From Gammaproteobacteria bacterium (lineage in GTDB: Bacteria > Pseudomonadota > Gammaproteobacteria > Steroidobacterales > Steroidobacteraceae), in the NCBI GenBank assembly GCA_030038645.1, contig JASHSR010000064.1, positions 1-19,135 of the forward strand: 19,135 bases of DNA. The letters run 5' to 3'. The position numbers were made by a program, and so were the translations under genes. The notes under the pieces are model-generated. The model was not told where the DNA came from, ran no database searches, and saw only the letters and a list, made by a program, of their open reading frames with translations. Numbering within the stretch: position 1 is the stretch's first letter; each line of letters begins with the position of its first letter. Of the stretch, positions 7,492 through 14,644 are shown piece after piece.

Positions 7492-8781
7492 ATGCCCACA
7501 GCCCGAGAGCGGCTTCACGAGACACCTCACGTGCAGGGCGTGGCGCAACGCCATGACGTGTTGATCGTGGGAGCGGGACACGGCGGAGCGCAGACGGCGA
7601 TCGCGCTACGGCAGAGGAAGTTCGCCGACTCGATCGGCCTGCTCGGCGAGGAGCTCGACCCGCCGTACGAGCGCCCGCCCCTGAGCAAGGACTATCTCGC
7701 CGGCGAGCGGCCGTTCGAGCGGATCCTGTTGCGAGCGGAAGCGTTCTGGGGCGAGCGCGACATCTCGCTCGGTCTCGGCAAGACGGTGGTCGCCGTGAAT
7801 CCCGCGAATCGCACCGTCACCACGGCGAGTGGCGAGGTCATCGGGTACGGCGCGCTCGTCTGGGCCGCCGGCGGCCGACCTCGAGCCTTGAGCTGCTCCG
7901 GCGCTCACCTGCGCGGCGTGCACACGATTCGCAGCCGCGCCGACGTGGACCGCTTGCGGGAGGAGCTGCCCGCGGCGGATTGCATCGCCGTCGTCGGCGG
8001 GGGATACATCGGCCTCGAGGCCGCGGCGACGCTGCGCAAGCTCGGGAAGCGCGTCACCGTCGTGGAGGCGCTCGATCGCGTGCTGGCGCGCGTCACCGCC
8101 GAGCCGCTGTCGCGCTTCTATGAGGCCGAGCATCGCGCGCAGGGCGTGGACATTCTGCTCGGCGCCAAGATCGACTGCATCGAAGGCGAGCACGGGCGGG
8201 CGAGCGGCTTGCGGATCGCGGGAGCCGACTTCCTCGCGGCCGACCTGGTCATCGTCGGGATCGGCATCGTGCCCGCCTGCGAGCCCCTGCTCCGCGCCGG
8301 CGCGAGCGGCGAGAACGGCGTTGCGGTGGACGAGTACGGCCGCACTTCGCTCCCGGACGTTTACGCCGTCGGGGACTGCGCGCTGCAGCCGAATCCGTAT
8401 GCCGAGGGTGCGGTCGTCCGACTCGAGTCGGTGCAGAACGCCTCGGACATGGCGATCACCGTCGCCAAAGCCATCATGGGCGAGCTCGAGCCGAATCGCG
8501 CCGTTCCCTGGTTCTGGTCCGACCAGTACGACTTGCGCCTGCAGACCGTCGGCCTCGTCCTGCGCTGCGACGACTGGGTCGTCCGCGGCGAGATGGCGAG
8601 TCGAAGCTTCTCGATCGTCTACCGAAGGAAGGGCCGGGTCGCCGCCCTCGATTGTGTGAATGCGCCGAAGGACTTCATTCAGGGCCGCACTCTCGTGCAG
8701 AAAGGTATCGCCGCGGAGCTGGGCGCCCTCGCCGACACGAGCATTCCGCTCAAGAATCTCCCTGCGGCATCTTCGACTTAG
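7492..8781 (+). CDS. FAD-dependent NAD(P)H:ferredoxin/rubredoxin reductase-like oxidoreductase
   Basis: A 429-aa two-dinucleotide-fold flavoprotein of the putidaredoxin/BphA4/rhodocoxin reductase type. Visible: the FAD-binding GAGHGG (27-32), PYERPPLSK (58-66), the NAD-binding GGGYIG (169-174) with an acidic E192 ending the next strand (favouring NADH), and the second FAD motif VYAVGDCA (290-297). The C-terminal reductase domain follows (about 325-415). Such enzymes pass electrons from NADH to a [2Fe-2S] ferredoxin or rubredoxin serving a P450 or dioxygenase, but no electron-carrier or oxygenase gene is present here. It begins one base after the ABC subunit B stop, so it probably belongs to the TetR-controlled operon. 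About 20 residues precede the fold; a slightly later start is possible. Its stop overlaps the SpoIIM-family stop by 4 bases. Confidence 0.9.
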   Translation: MPTARERLHETPHVQGVAQRHDVLIVGAGHGGAQTAIALRQRKFADSIGLLGEELDPPYERPPLSKDYLAGERPFERILLRAEAFWGERDISLGLGKTVVAVNPANRTVTTASGEVIGYGALVWAAGGRPRALSCSGAHLRGVHTIRSRADVDRLREELPAADCIAVVGGGYIGLEAAATLRKLGKRVTVVEALDRVLARVTAEPLSRFYEAEHRAQGVDILLGAKIDCIEGEHGRASGLRIAGADFLAADLVIVGIGIVPACEPLLRAGASGENGVAVDEYGRTSLPDVYAVGDCALQPNPYAEGAVVRLESVQNASDMAITVAKAIMGELEPNRAVPWFWSDQYDLRLQTVGLVLRCDDWVVRGEMASRSFSIVYRRKGRVAALDCVNAPKDFIQGRTLVQKGIAAELGALADTSIPLKNLPAASST

Positions 8782-9758
8782 CGCCGGCGAGGGAACAGCC
8801 GTCCGCTCAGCATCAGGAGCATCAGCGCCCAGTAGGCAAGCCCCACGGCGAGACGGACCGGAATGGAAATGCGCGGGTCCGGCGAGATGAATCCTTCGAT
8901 GAGCCCCGAGCCGAGAAGCAGCAGCGCGCAGGCGACGAGCAAGGGGCCCAGCCGCGCCACGCAGCGGCGGAACGACTCGGCGCGGGTGGGCGCCGTCGGC
9001 CGAATCAAGGACTCCCCGAGCGCCGTTCCCGCCGCGCCGGCGAGGCAGATGACCGACAGCTCGACGGGACCGTGGGCGAGGATGAAGCGCAGGAGCGCGA
9101 GCCCCAATCCGTGCTGATGCGCGAAGGCGAGCAGGCCGCCCAGCATCAGTCCGTTGAGCGTGATGACGTAGAGCGTGCCCAGCCCGAAGAACAGGCCGGC
9201 GCAGAACGCTCCGGCCGTCACTACGACGTTGTTCGAGAAGATCCGCGCCGAGAGGACCGAGGACGGCACGACGTTGAACAGCTGATCGGTCCACAGGTGC
9301 CCATGCTCGACGCCATCGATCATCTTCTCGCTTGCGATCAGGCCTACGAGCTCCGGGTACGTGGCGATCAGCCACCAGCCCGCGAGTGCGCTCGCGGCGA
9401 GCAGAAGCGCAATCCAGAGCGTCGTCGTGCGGACCGATGCGGCGGCGGCCGGGATGTCGTCGCGAAAGAGCGCGAGCAGCCGCGCGCGGCCGAAGCGGGG
9501 CGAGCGGCCGACGGCCGTATGAAGCGTCGTGTAGGCGCTCTCGAGCGCGGCGGTCGCGACGTTTCCGGGCAACAGCTCGCGCGCGCTCGCCAAATCGCGC
9601 GCGAGCGCGCGGTAGGTCTCCATGGTGCGCAACGCTTCCTCGCTGCTCGCGCGCGAGCGGCGCGGCGCCGCGCGCGCCTCGTCCGCGAGTCGCTCCCAGA
9701 GCGGCGCCCTCGCCCGAAGCCACGCGGCCGCGTCGCGCTTATCGAGACCCGCTGGCAA
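8778..9758 (-). CDS. SpoIIM (stage II sporulation M / DUF95) family membrane protein
   Basis: Integral membrane protein of about 326 aa. A soluble N-terminal helical region (DAAAWLRARAPLWERLADE and the EEALRTMETYRALARDLASAREL stretch) precedes several membrane helices, e.g. LWIALLLAASALAGWWLIA, TAGAFCAGLFFGLGTLYV and a final pair near the C terminus. The motifs SNNVVVTAGAFCAGLFFG and AHGPVELSVICLAGAAG are typical of the SpoIIM family, which is widespread outside spore formers. Only a distant ATG (9911) opens this frame, deep inside the RDD gene. I therefore prefer the TTG at 9758, preceded by AGGGG and overlapping the RDD stop by 20 bases. Function in non-sporulating bacteria is not established; the conserved neighbourhood with MoxR/DUF58 suggests a shared envelope role. 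Confidence 0.87.
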   Translation of the reverse strand: MPAGLDKRDAAAWLRARAPLWERLADEARAAPRRSRASSEEALRTMETYRALARDLASARELLPGNVATAALESAYTTLHTAVGRSPRFGRARLLALFRDDIPAAAASVRTTTLWIALLLAASALAGWWLIATYPELVGLIASEKMIDGVEHGHLWTDQLFNVVPSSVLSARIFSNNVVVTAGAFCAGLFFGLGTLYVITLNGLMLGGLLAFAHQHGLGLALLRFILAHGPVELSVICLAGAAGTALGESLIRPTAPTRAESFRRCVARLGPLLVACALLLLGSGLIEGFISPDPRISIPVRLAVGLAYWALMLLMLSGRLFPRRR

Positions 9759-10479
9759 GCAGCCCCTGCAAGCGTGCGTGCAGCGCGGCCTCATCGAGCG
9801 CCGCGAGGTCGGTCGGATCGGCTCCGGCGCCGAGCCGCGCGAGCACCGTGCGAGCGAGCGTCGCCCGCCGCTGCGGCTCGAGCTCCGCCCAGCGCTCGAG
9901 CAAGTCCCCAACGAGCGCGAGCGCCTCGGGCCGCAGGCGGCTGCGCTGAAGGAGCGCTCCGAGCCGACTCAGCGACTTCGCCGCGGCCGTCTCATCGATG
10001 ACGAGCACCGTCCCGGCCGCCAGGTCGCCGATGCGCACGCGCTGCATCGTCACGAGGCAGCACACCAATCCGACCATGTAGAACAGGGGCAGCGAATCGA
10101 TGAGGCGGAACAGATTGCGTACCAAGAGCGCGCCGGTGCCGGGCGTCGCGCCCTCGCGGGTCACGATTCGGGCGCCCGCCATGCGCTTGCCGGGCGTGCG
10201 CCCGCGCATCACGACCTCGAGTACGGGGTGGTAGAGGAGGTAGATGAGGACAGCCGGCGCGACGACGGCCAGCACAAAGACGGTCGAGGTGAGCGCGGCA
10301 TCGGAGCCGCGCGGAAGCGCGAGCCGCAGCAGCAGACCGAGCAGCGCCCAGGCGAGCGCGAGCAGCAGACGGATGTGCCAGTCGATCACGAACGCGTAGC
10401 TGCGCGTTCCGGGGCCCGCGACCGTGAGCGTCATATCGACGCCCGTCAATCCTCTCACGGTGAGCTCTTCTGCAGCCAT
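9739..10479 (-). CDS. RDD-family membrane protein
   Basis: A 246-aa protein with an RDD domain in its first two thirds. YAFVIDWHIRLLLALAW holds the first membrane helix and the Arg-Asp type motif; a second helix (VFVLAVVAPAVLIYLLY) and a third (FYMVGLVCCLVTM) follow. Between them are the family hallmarks GRTPGKRMAGARIVTREG and the RIGDLAAGTVLV element. The last 90 or so residues are soluble and Arg/Leu-rich, with no recognised domain. I start it at ATG 10479 (MAAEELTVRGLTGVDM); the upstream part of the open frame is not family-like. It is the first gene of a two-gene minus-strand unit with the SpoIIM gene, diverging from the membrane/MoxR operon across about 130 bases. RDD proteins have no single known function; some are ion antiporters. 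Confidence 0.9.
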   Translation of the reverse strand: MAAEELTVRGLTGVDMTLTVAGPGTRSYAFVIDWHIRLLLALAWALLGLLLRLALPRGSDAALTSTVFVLAVVAPAVLIYLLYHPVLEVVMRGRTPGKRMAGARIVTREGATPGTGALLVRNLFRLIDSLPLFYMVGLVCCLVTMQRVRIGDLAAGTVLVIDETAAAKSLSRLGALLQRSRLRPEALALVGDLLERWAELEPQRRATLARTVLARLGAGADPTDLAALDEAALHARLQGLLASGSR

Positions 10480-10610
10480 GAGCTCGATCTGTCGTACCTC
10501 TGCGGGGGTCCGCGCGCCCTGCTGGTCTCGGGGGCCGCTATTCTGATACCTTCGCGCAACGAGGTCCACGCGCGGCCACGCGGCTCGCAGACAGAGCTCA
10601 GGGGGCAAGC

Positions 10611-11483
10611 ATGACGTACGCACCGCCGTCCTCTCCGCAGTCCATTGGGGGCGTGGTCGACGATGCCTTGCGCCTGTTCCGCACCTCCTTCGGCCGCTGC
10701 TGGCTGCTCGCCATCATCCCCGGGCTGATCCTCGCGGTGTACGAGATGGCGTTTCCCGTCGCCGTCCAGCTTCACTCCGTCCTGAGCTACTCCGCGGCCC
10801 TTCGAGCCGTCATGGGCTCACCGCGCGTGGTGGCACTGGACCTCGTGAGCCTGCTGCTGACACTCGTCTTCCAAGGCGCCGTGCTGGTGCGGGAAATCGC
10901 CGTCGTCCGCGGAGATGAATCCTTCACGCTCGTCCGCGCGCTCGCGACGAGCGTGCGCCGGCTTCCCGGAATGATCCTCGGGACGGTGCTCTTCCTTCTC
11001 GCCGTCGCGGGTGGGCTCGCGTTGCTCATCCTGCTGGTCGCGGCGCACGGGCTCGCTGTGAGCTTGCCCGATGTGATTGGCTTCCTTGCGCTCCTCGTCC
11101 TGGGATTCTGGCTGTGGGGCCGGCTGCAGCTGTGGACGGCGGCCCTGTTCGTCGAGAATGCGCGCGCCACGGCGGCCCTCGGCTCGAGCTGGCGCCTGAC
11201 GAAGGACCGCTGGTGGCGCGCGGCGACCATCTTCACGGTCGCGGTGATCATCGTGCTCGTGTTCACGGTGGTCTTCAGCTTCGTCGGCGGCCTGGTCGCG
11301 GCGCTGAGTCATACGAGCCTGATGGGTCGCGCGGCCGTGCTGCAGCTGTTCACTCTGGGGTCTCACGCGATCGCCTATCCGCTCGATGCGGCGATCTGGC
11401 TCGCGATGTACCACGACTTCAAGCTGCGGCGGGAGGGCGGCGACCTCGCTGCTCGCGCGGGCGCGCTGGGCAGCGCCGCCTGA
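10611..11483 (+). CDS. Multipass inner-membrane protein (glycerophosphodiesterase membrane-domain-like)
   Basis: A 290-aa hydrophobic protein. SIGGVVDDALRLFRTSFGRC is an amphipathic start like that of DUF975 and glycerophosphoryl-diester-phosphodiesterase membrane-domain proteins. About six membrane helices follow (around residues 27-50, 75-95, 118-145, 150-172, 205-232, 245-265), with ALGSSWRLTKDRWWRAATIF as the characteristic loop. No enzymatic motif is seen. AGGGGGC lies just before the ATG, a good ribosome-binding site. It leads the plus-strand unit DUF4129-like/DUF4350/MoxR/DUF58 and diverges from RDD/SpoIIM. Its stop is 3 bases before the next ATG, so cotranscription is likely. The family assignment is tentative; membrane character and operon position are clear. 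Confidence 0.82.
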   Translation: MTYAPPSSPQSIGGVVDDALRLFRTSFGRCWLLAIIPGLILAVYEMAFPVAVQLHSVLSYSAALRAVMGSPRVVALDLVSLLLTLVFQGAVLVREIAVVRGDESFTLVRALATSVRRLPGMILGTVLFLLAVAGGLALLILLVAAHGLAVSLPDVIGFLALLVLGFWLWGRLQLWTAALFVENARATAALGSSWRLTKDRWWRAATIFTVAVIIVLVFTVVFSFVGGLVAALSHTSLMGRAAVLQLFTLGSHAIAYPLDAAIWLAMYHDFKLRREGGDLAARAGALGSAA

Positions 11484-11486
11484 TCG

Positions 11487-12461
11487 ATGCGAATGTGGCG
11501 GGCCGTACTGCTTGGGCTCCTCGGGCTGGCGGCCGGCTCACCCGTCCCGGCCCGCATGCCCGCCGCGCACACCCTGATCGCGCGCTGTGCGCAGCGAGCC
11601 GGCGCGACGCTCCGGGGCCTCGATGCGCTGCGTAGCGCCTGTCCCGGGATCGAGCAGGCGGTACACGATCTGGGGCTCGATGCGCTCTTGCCGGCGGACT
11701 GGTCGAGGCAGGCCAGCGCTGTCGCCCTCGCCGACCTCGCGGACCTCGCCGACCGATATACCGGGCCGGCACCCGCGCTCCGCCTGAGCGCCGCGAGACT
11801 GCGGGCCGTTGCGCTCCGCCTGAAGCCGCCGCCCTCGCCGCCTTCGCTCTGGGAGCGGTTCGAGGCCTGGATCCGCGCCCGGCTCGGCTCCGCGAGCGCG
11901 GGCTCCTCCGGGTGGCTGCGCTTCCTGCCGCACGTCAGCGTCGGACCGCGCCTGCGGCGCCTGCTGTTCGAGCTCCTGGCCGGCCTCGTCGTGATCGCAG
12001 CCGGAGCGCTCGTCGTCGTCGAGCTGCGGGCCTCCGGGCTCGTGGGCGCGGGCCGGCGCCCGCGTCCGACCGAGCGGCGCTCGAGCGCCGGCAACGGCCA
12101 GACCGCGGAAAGAGCGGCGGACCTCGCCGACCTCGACCACGCCGCGCCGCGTGAGCGGCCCGTGATGCTCCTGAGATGGCTCGTGCAAGCGCTCGCGCGC
12201 TCGCATCGGCTGGAGCGCGACCGGGATCTCACCTGCCGCGAGCTCATCGCGCACGCGCGCTTCGACACCGCGCGGCAGCGCGAGGACTTCGGACGCGTCG
12301 CGCTGCTCGCCGAGAGCGCGCTCTACGGCGGCCCGCAGGCCGCGGCCGCGGCGATTCCCGAGGAGGTGCTGAGCGGAGCGCGAGCGCTCCACGCCCAGCT
12401 CCTGGCCGCGCCCGCGATCTCCGCCGTGCGCGCCGCCGCGGCCGCCGGGTCCGTCCCATGA
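11487..12461 (+). CDS. DUF4129-like membrane-anchored protein
   Basis: A 324-aa protein with an N-terminal signal sequence or anchor (about residues 4-22). An Ala/Leu-rich extracytoplasmic segment with a LADLADLADR repeat precedes a Pro-rich linker (113-120), a single membrane helix (about 160-180) and a cytoplasmic C-terminal domain. In that domain, RDLTCRELIAHARFDTARQREDFGRVALLAESALYG has the pattern of DUF4129 domains (xLTxRELL then F..L....E.A.Y). Function is unknown; in conserved loci it accompanies DUF4350, MoxR and DUF58. The N-terminal start is uncertain: ATG 11487 and ATG 11493 are both possible. Its TGA overlaps the next ATG in an ATGA arrangement at 12458-12461. Confidence 0.75.
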   Translation: MRMWRAVLLGLLGLAAGSPVPARMPAAHTLIARCAQRAGATLRGLDALRSACPGIEQAVHDLGLDALLPADWSRQASAVALADLADLADRYTGPAPALRLSAARLRAVALRLKPPPSPPSLWERFEAWIRARLGSASAGSSGWLRFLPHVSVGPRLRRLLFELLAGLVVIAAGALVVVELRASGLVGAGRRPRPTERRSSAGNGQTAERAADLADLDHAAPRERPVMLLRWLVQALARSHRLERDRDLTCRELIAHARFDTARQREDFGRVALLAESALYGGPQAAAAAIPEEVLSGARALHAQLLAAPAISAVRAAAAAGSVP

Positions 12462-13690
12462 GAGAGCGGCTGCTCGTGCTCGCTCTGGCCGCCGGCGCGC
12501 TCGGCCTGTTTTACGCGTTGCTCTTCCCAAAGCCCGCCCCCGGGCCCGGCGAGCTCGTGCTGCCGCTCTCGAGCGAGAGTCGACCGGACGGCTACCTCGC
12601 CGCATGGCGCTGGCTCGGTGAGCAGCACATCGCGACCGTGAGCCTGCGCTACCGTTACGATCGGCTCCCGGGGTTGCTTGCACAACCGACCGGCAACCTC
12701 CTCGTCGTCACCCTTCCTCAACGCGTGCCGGCGCGCGCGGCGGAGCTCTCGGATCTCGTGACGTGGGTCGAGCGCGGCAACACCTTGCTCGTCCTGAGCG
12801 CGCTCGACGACACGCCGCTCTGGACGGTCGGCGCCGATCCGCTGCTTCCCGAGCGGCTCGAGCGCATGACGGGACTCGAGTTCAGTCCGCCGAAATCCTC
12901 GGCCTCGATTCTCGGCAACCTCGCCTCACTCGCCGCGGGGCGGCTCGACATCGAGCCGCGCGGCGCCCACCCGCTCCTCGCAGGCGTCAGCCACATCACG
13001 GCCCTCTCGACGCTCCCGCTTCGGCGCTGGCAGGTGAGCGAGGGCGCGCTGGTGCCGCTCGAGCTCGCCAAACGCGCCGACGACGGCGATCCGGCGCTGT
13101 GGCTCGAGCGACGACGCGCAGGCGAGATCATTCTGCTCGCCGTCGGAAGCGCGTTCTCCAACGCAGCGCTACCGCTCACCGACAATGCGCGGCTCCTCGC
13201 CAACATCATCGACTGGTCGCTCGGACCCGGCGGGGCCGTGATCTTCGACGATGCGCACCAGGGCATGACCGCCTTCTACGACGGCAAGGCATTCTTCGCC
13301 GACCCGCGCCTGCATCACACGCTCGCTTGGATCGTACTGGTCTGGCTCGCCTTCGTGCTCGGCTCGCTGCCCCTGCGCGCCCGGCAACGCCCCTGGCAGC
13401 CCCTCGACGAAGCCGCGTACGTCGAGGCGAGCGCGCGTTACTTCGCCGCCGTCGTTCCGGCGGGCGATGCGGCCAAGCGCCTGATCGAGGACTTCCTCAA
13501 GGGGCTGCGGGACCGGCTGGGCCTCGGCGAGCAGACCTCTCTCTGGCCGTGGCTCGAGGCGCAGGCTGGTGTGTCGCCCGCGCAGCGCCGCGCCCTGCAG
13601 GCGTCCTACGCCAGCGCCTGCGCGGGCGAGCGAGTCGATCTGGTCAAGCTGCAGAATCTACTGGCGCAACTCAGAAGGAACGTCGAATGA
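12458..13690 (+). CDS. DUF4350 domain-containing membrane protein
   Basis: A 410-aa protein with an N-terminal membrane helix (about 4-23), a DUF4350 domain (about 40-265) and a second helix (about 287-306) leading to a cytoplasmic tail of roughly 100 residues. SRPDGYLAAWRWL, the LLVLSALDDTP strand-loop, GEIILLAVGSAFSNAALPLTDN and VIFDDAHQG (261-269) are the family pattern. The fold resembles amidotransferase/ThuA-like domains, and the role is unknown. ATGA overlaps at both ends (12458-12461 and 13687-13690) place it firmly in the unit with the MoxR ATPase, suggesting it is a membrane partner or client of the ATPase. No catalytic triad can be asserted from reading alone. Confidence 0.88.
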   Translation: MRERLLVLALAAGALGLFYALLFPKPAPGPGELVLPLSSESRPDGYLAAWRWLGEQHIATVSLRYRYDRLPGLLAQPTGNLLVVTLPQRVPARAAELSDLVTWVERGNTLLVLSALDDTPLWTVGADPLLPERLERMTGLEFSPPKSSASILGNLASLAAGRLDIEPRGAHPLLAGVSHITALSTLPLRRWQVSEGALVPLELAKRADDGDPALWLERRRAGEIILLAVGSAFSNAALPLTDNARLLANIIDWSLGPGGAVIFDDAHQGMTAFYDGKAFFADPRLHHTLAWIVLVWLAFVLGSLPLRARQRPWQPLDEAAYVEASARYFAAVVPAGDAAKRLIEDFLKGLRDRLGLGEQTSLWPWLEAQAGVSPAQRRALQASYASACAGERVDLVKLQNLLAQLRRNVE

Positions 13691-14634
13691 GCGCGCTCGA
13701 GGAGCTCGAGGCCCGGCTGCAAGAGCGGCTGGGCGGCATCGTCATCGGGATGCGGGAGCTGATCCGCGCCCTCGTCATCGCCATCGTCTCGCGCGGGCAC
13801 GTACTGGTTCAGGGGCCGCCCGGTCTCGGCAAGACGCTGCTCGGAAAGAGTCTCGCGGCTGCGCTCGGGGGCAGCTTCACGCGTGTGCAGGGGACGGCCG
13901 ACCTCATGCCCGCGGATATCACCGGGGTCCACGTCTTCGACGAGGCGAGCCGCAAATTCGTGCTGCACCCGGGCCCGATCTTCACCGACGTGCTGCTGGT
14001 CGATGAGATCAATCGCGCGGGTCCGAAGACCCAGTCGGCGCTGCTCGAGGCGATGGCGGAGCGGCAGGTCTCGATCGATCGCGATACCTACCCCCTGGCG
14101 CCGGGCTTCCTCGTCATCGCGACGCAGAACCCGCACGAGTTCGAGGGCACCTACCCCCTCCCCGAGTCCCAGCTCGACCGGTTCATGATGCGCATCGACG
14201 TAAGTTATCCCAAAGCCGAAGATGAGGCCGCGGTGCTGAGCCTCTACGGAACGATCGCCTCCACGGCCCAAGCCGCCCCGCTCGCGCCGGCCGCCGTGAG
14301 CACCGGTCAAATCGCCGCCGCCCGGGAGTGCATCGATCGGGTCCATGTCGCCCCCGAGCTGATCGGCTACGTGCTTGCGATCGCGAAAGCCTCGCGCGAG
14401 CACGCGCAGATCGCGCTCGGACTTTCCACGCGCGGAGCGCTCGCCGTGCTGCGGGGCGCCCGCGTGGCCGCGGCCCTGCGCGGCTCGCAGTTCGTCACGC
14501 CCGACGACGTGAAGCTCGTCGTGCCGTGGACGGTGCCGCATCGATTGACGCTCTCGGCCGACGCGGCGCTCGAGGGACGCAGCGATCACGCTTTGGCGCG
14601 CGAGCTCCTCGAGCGAGTGACCGTGCCGCGCTGA
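13687..14634 (+). CDS. MoxR-family AAA+ ATPase
   Basis: A 315-aa cytoplasmic AAA+ chaperone-like ATPase. Walker A GPPGLGKT (43-50), Walker B VLLVDE (102-107) followed by INRAGPKTQSALLEAMAERQVS, sensor-1 ATQNP (145-149) and the SQLDRF arginine region (161-166, R165) are all intact. The C-terminal lid domain covers about 220-315. Length is normal for MoxR proteins. These ATPases work with VWA or DUF58 partners to remodel or activate protein complexes. Here the DUF58 partner follows within about 10 bases and DUF4350 precedes with an ATGA overlap. I cannot assign the MoxR subfamily by eye, though the gene order suggests the group that includes mycobacterial MoxR2. Confidence 0.95.
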   Translation: MSALEELEARLQERLGGIVIGMRELIRALVIAIVSRGHVLVQGPPGLGKTLLGKSLAAALGGSFTRVQGTADLMPADITGVHVFDEASRKFVLHPGPIFTDVLLVDEINRAGPKTQSALLEAMAERQVSIDRDTYPLAPGFLVIATQNPHEFEGTYPLPESQLDRFMMRIDVSYPKAEDEAAVLSLYGTIASTAQAAPLAPAAVSTGQIAAARECIDRVHVAPELIGYVLAIAKASREHAQIALGLSTRGALAVLRGARVAAALRGSQFVTPDDVKLVVPWTVPHRLTLSADAALEGRSDHALARELLERVTVPR

Positions 14635-14638
14635 GGAG
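14634..14638 (+). promoter_or_regulatory. Ribosome-binding site deciding the GTG start of the DUF58 gene
   Basis: AGGAG overlaps the moxR stop codon and ends 6 bases before the GTG at 14645. No in-frame ATG lies nearby, so this Shine-Dalgarno sequence fixes the DUF58 start. Confidence 0.75.
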
Positions 14639-14644
14639 CCGCCT

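Noticed and set aside
5658..7499. 613-codon minus-strand open frame opposite ABC subunit B
   Set aside because: Low-complexity translation mirroring the codons of a well-conserved ABC transporter; no start signal or family motif.
7606..9723. 705-codon minus-strand open frame across the reductase and SpoIIM genes
   Set aside because: Spans two genes lying on opposite strands in different frames; the translation has no domain and both real genes have strong motifs.
8652..10001. 449-codon plus-strand open frame opposite SpoIIM and RDD
   Set aside because: Gln/Arg/Glu-rich shadow; the minus strand encodes coherent membrane proteins.
11724..11756. Short direct repeat encoding LADLADLADR
   Set aside because: A small in-frame amino-acid repeat in a helical Ala/Leu-rich segment, not a mobile or regulatory repeat.
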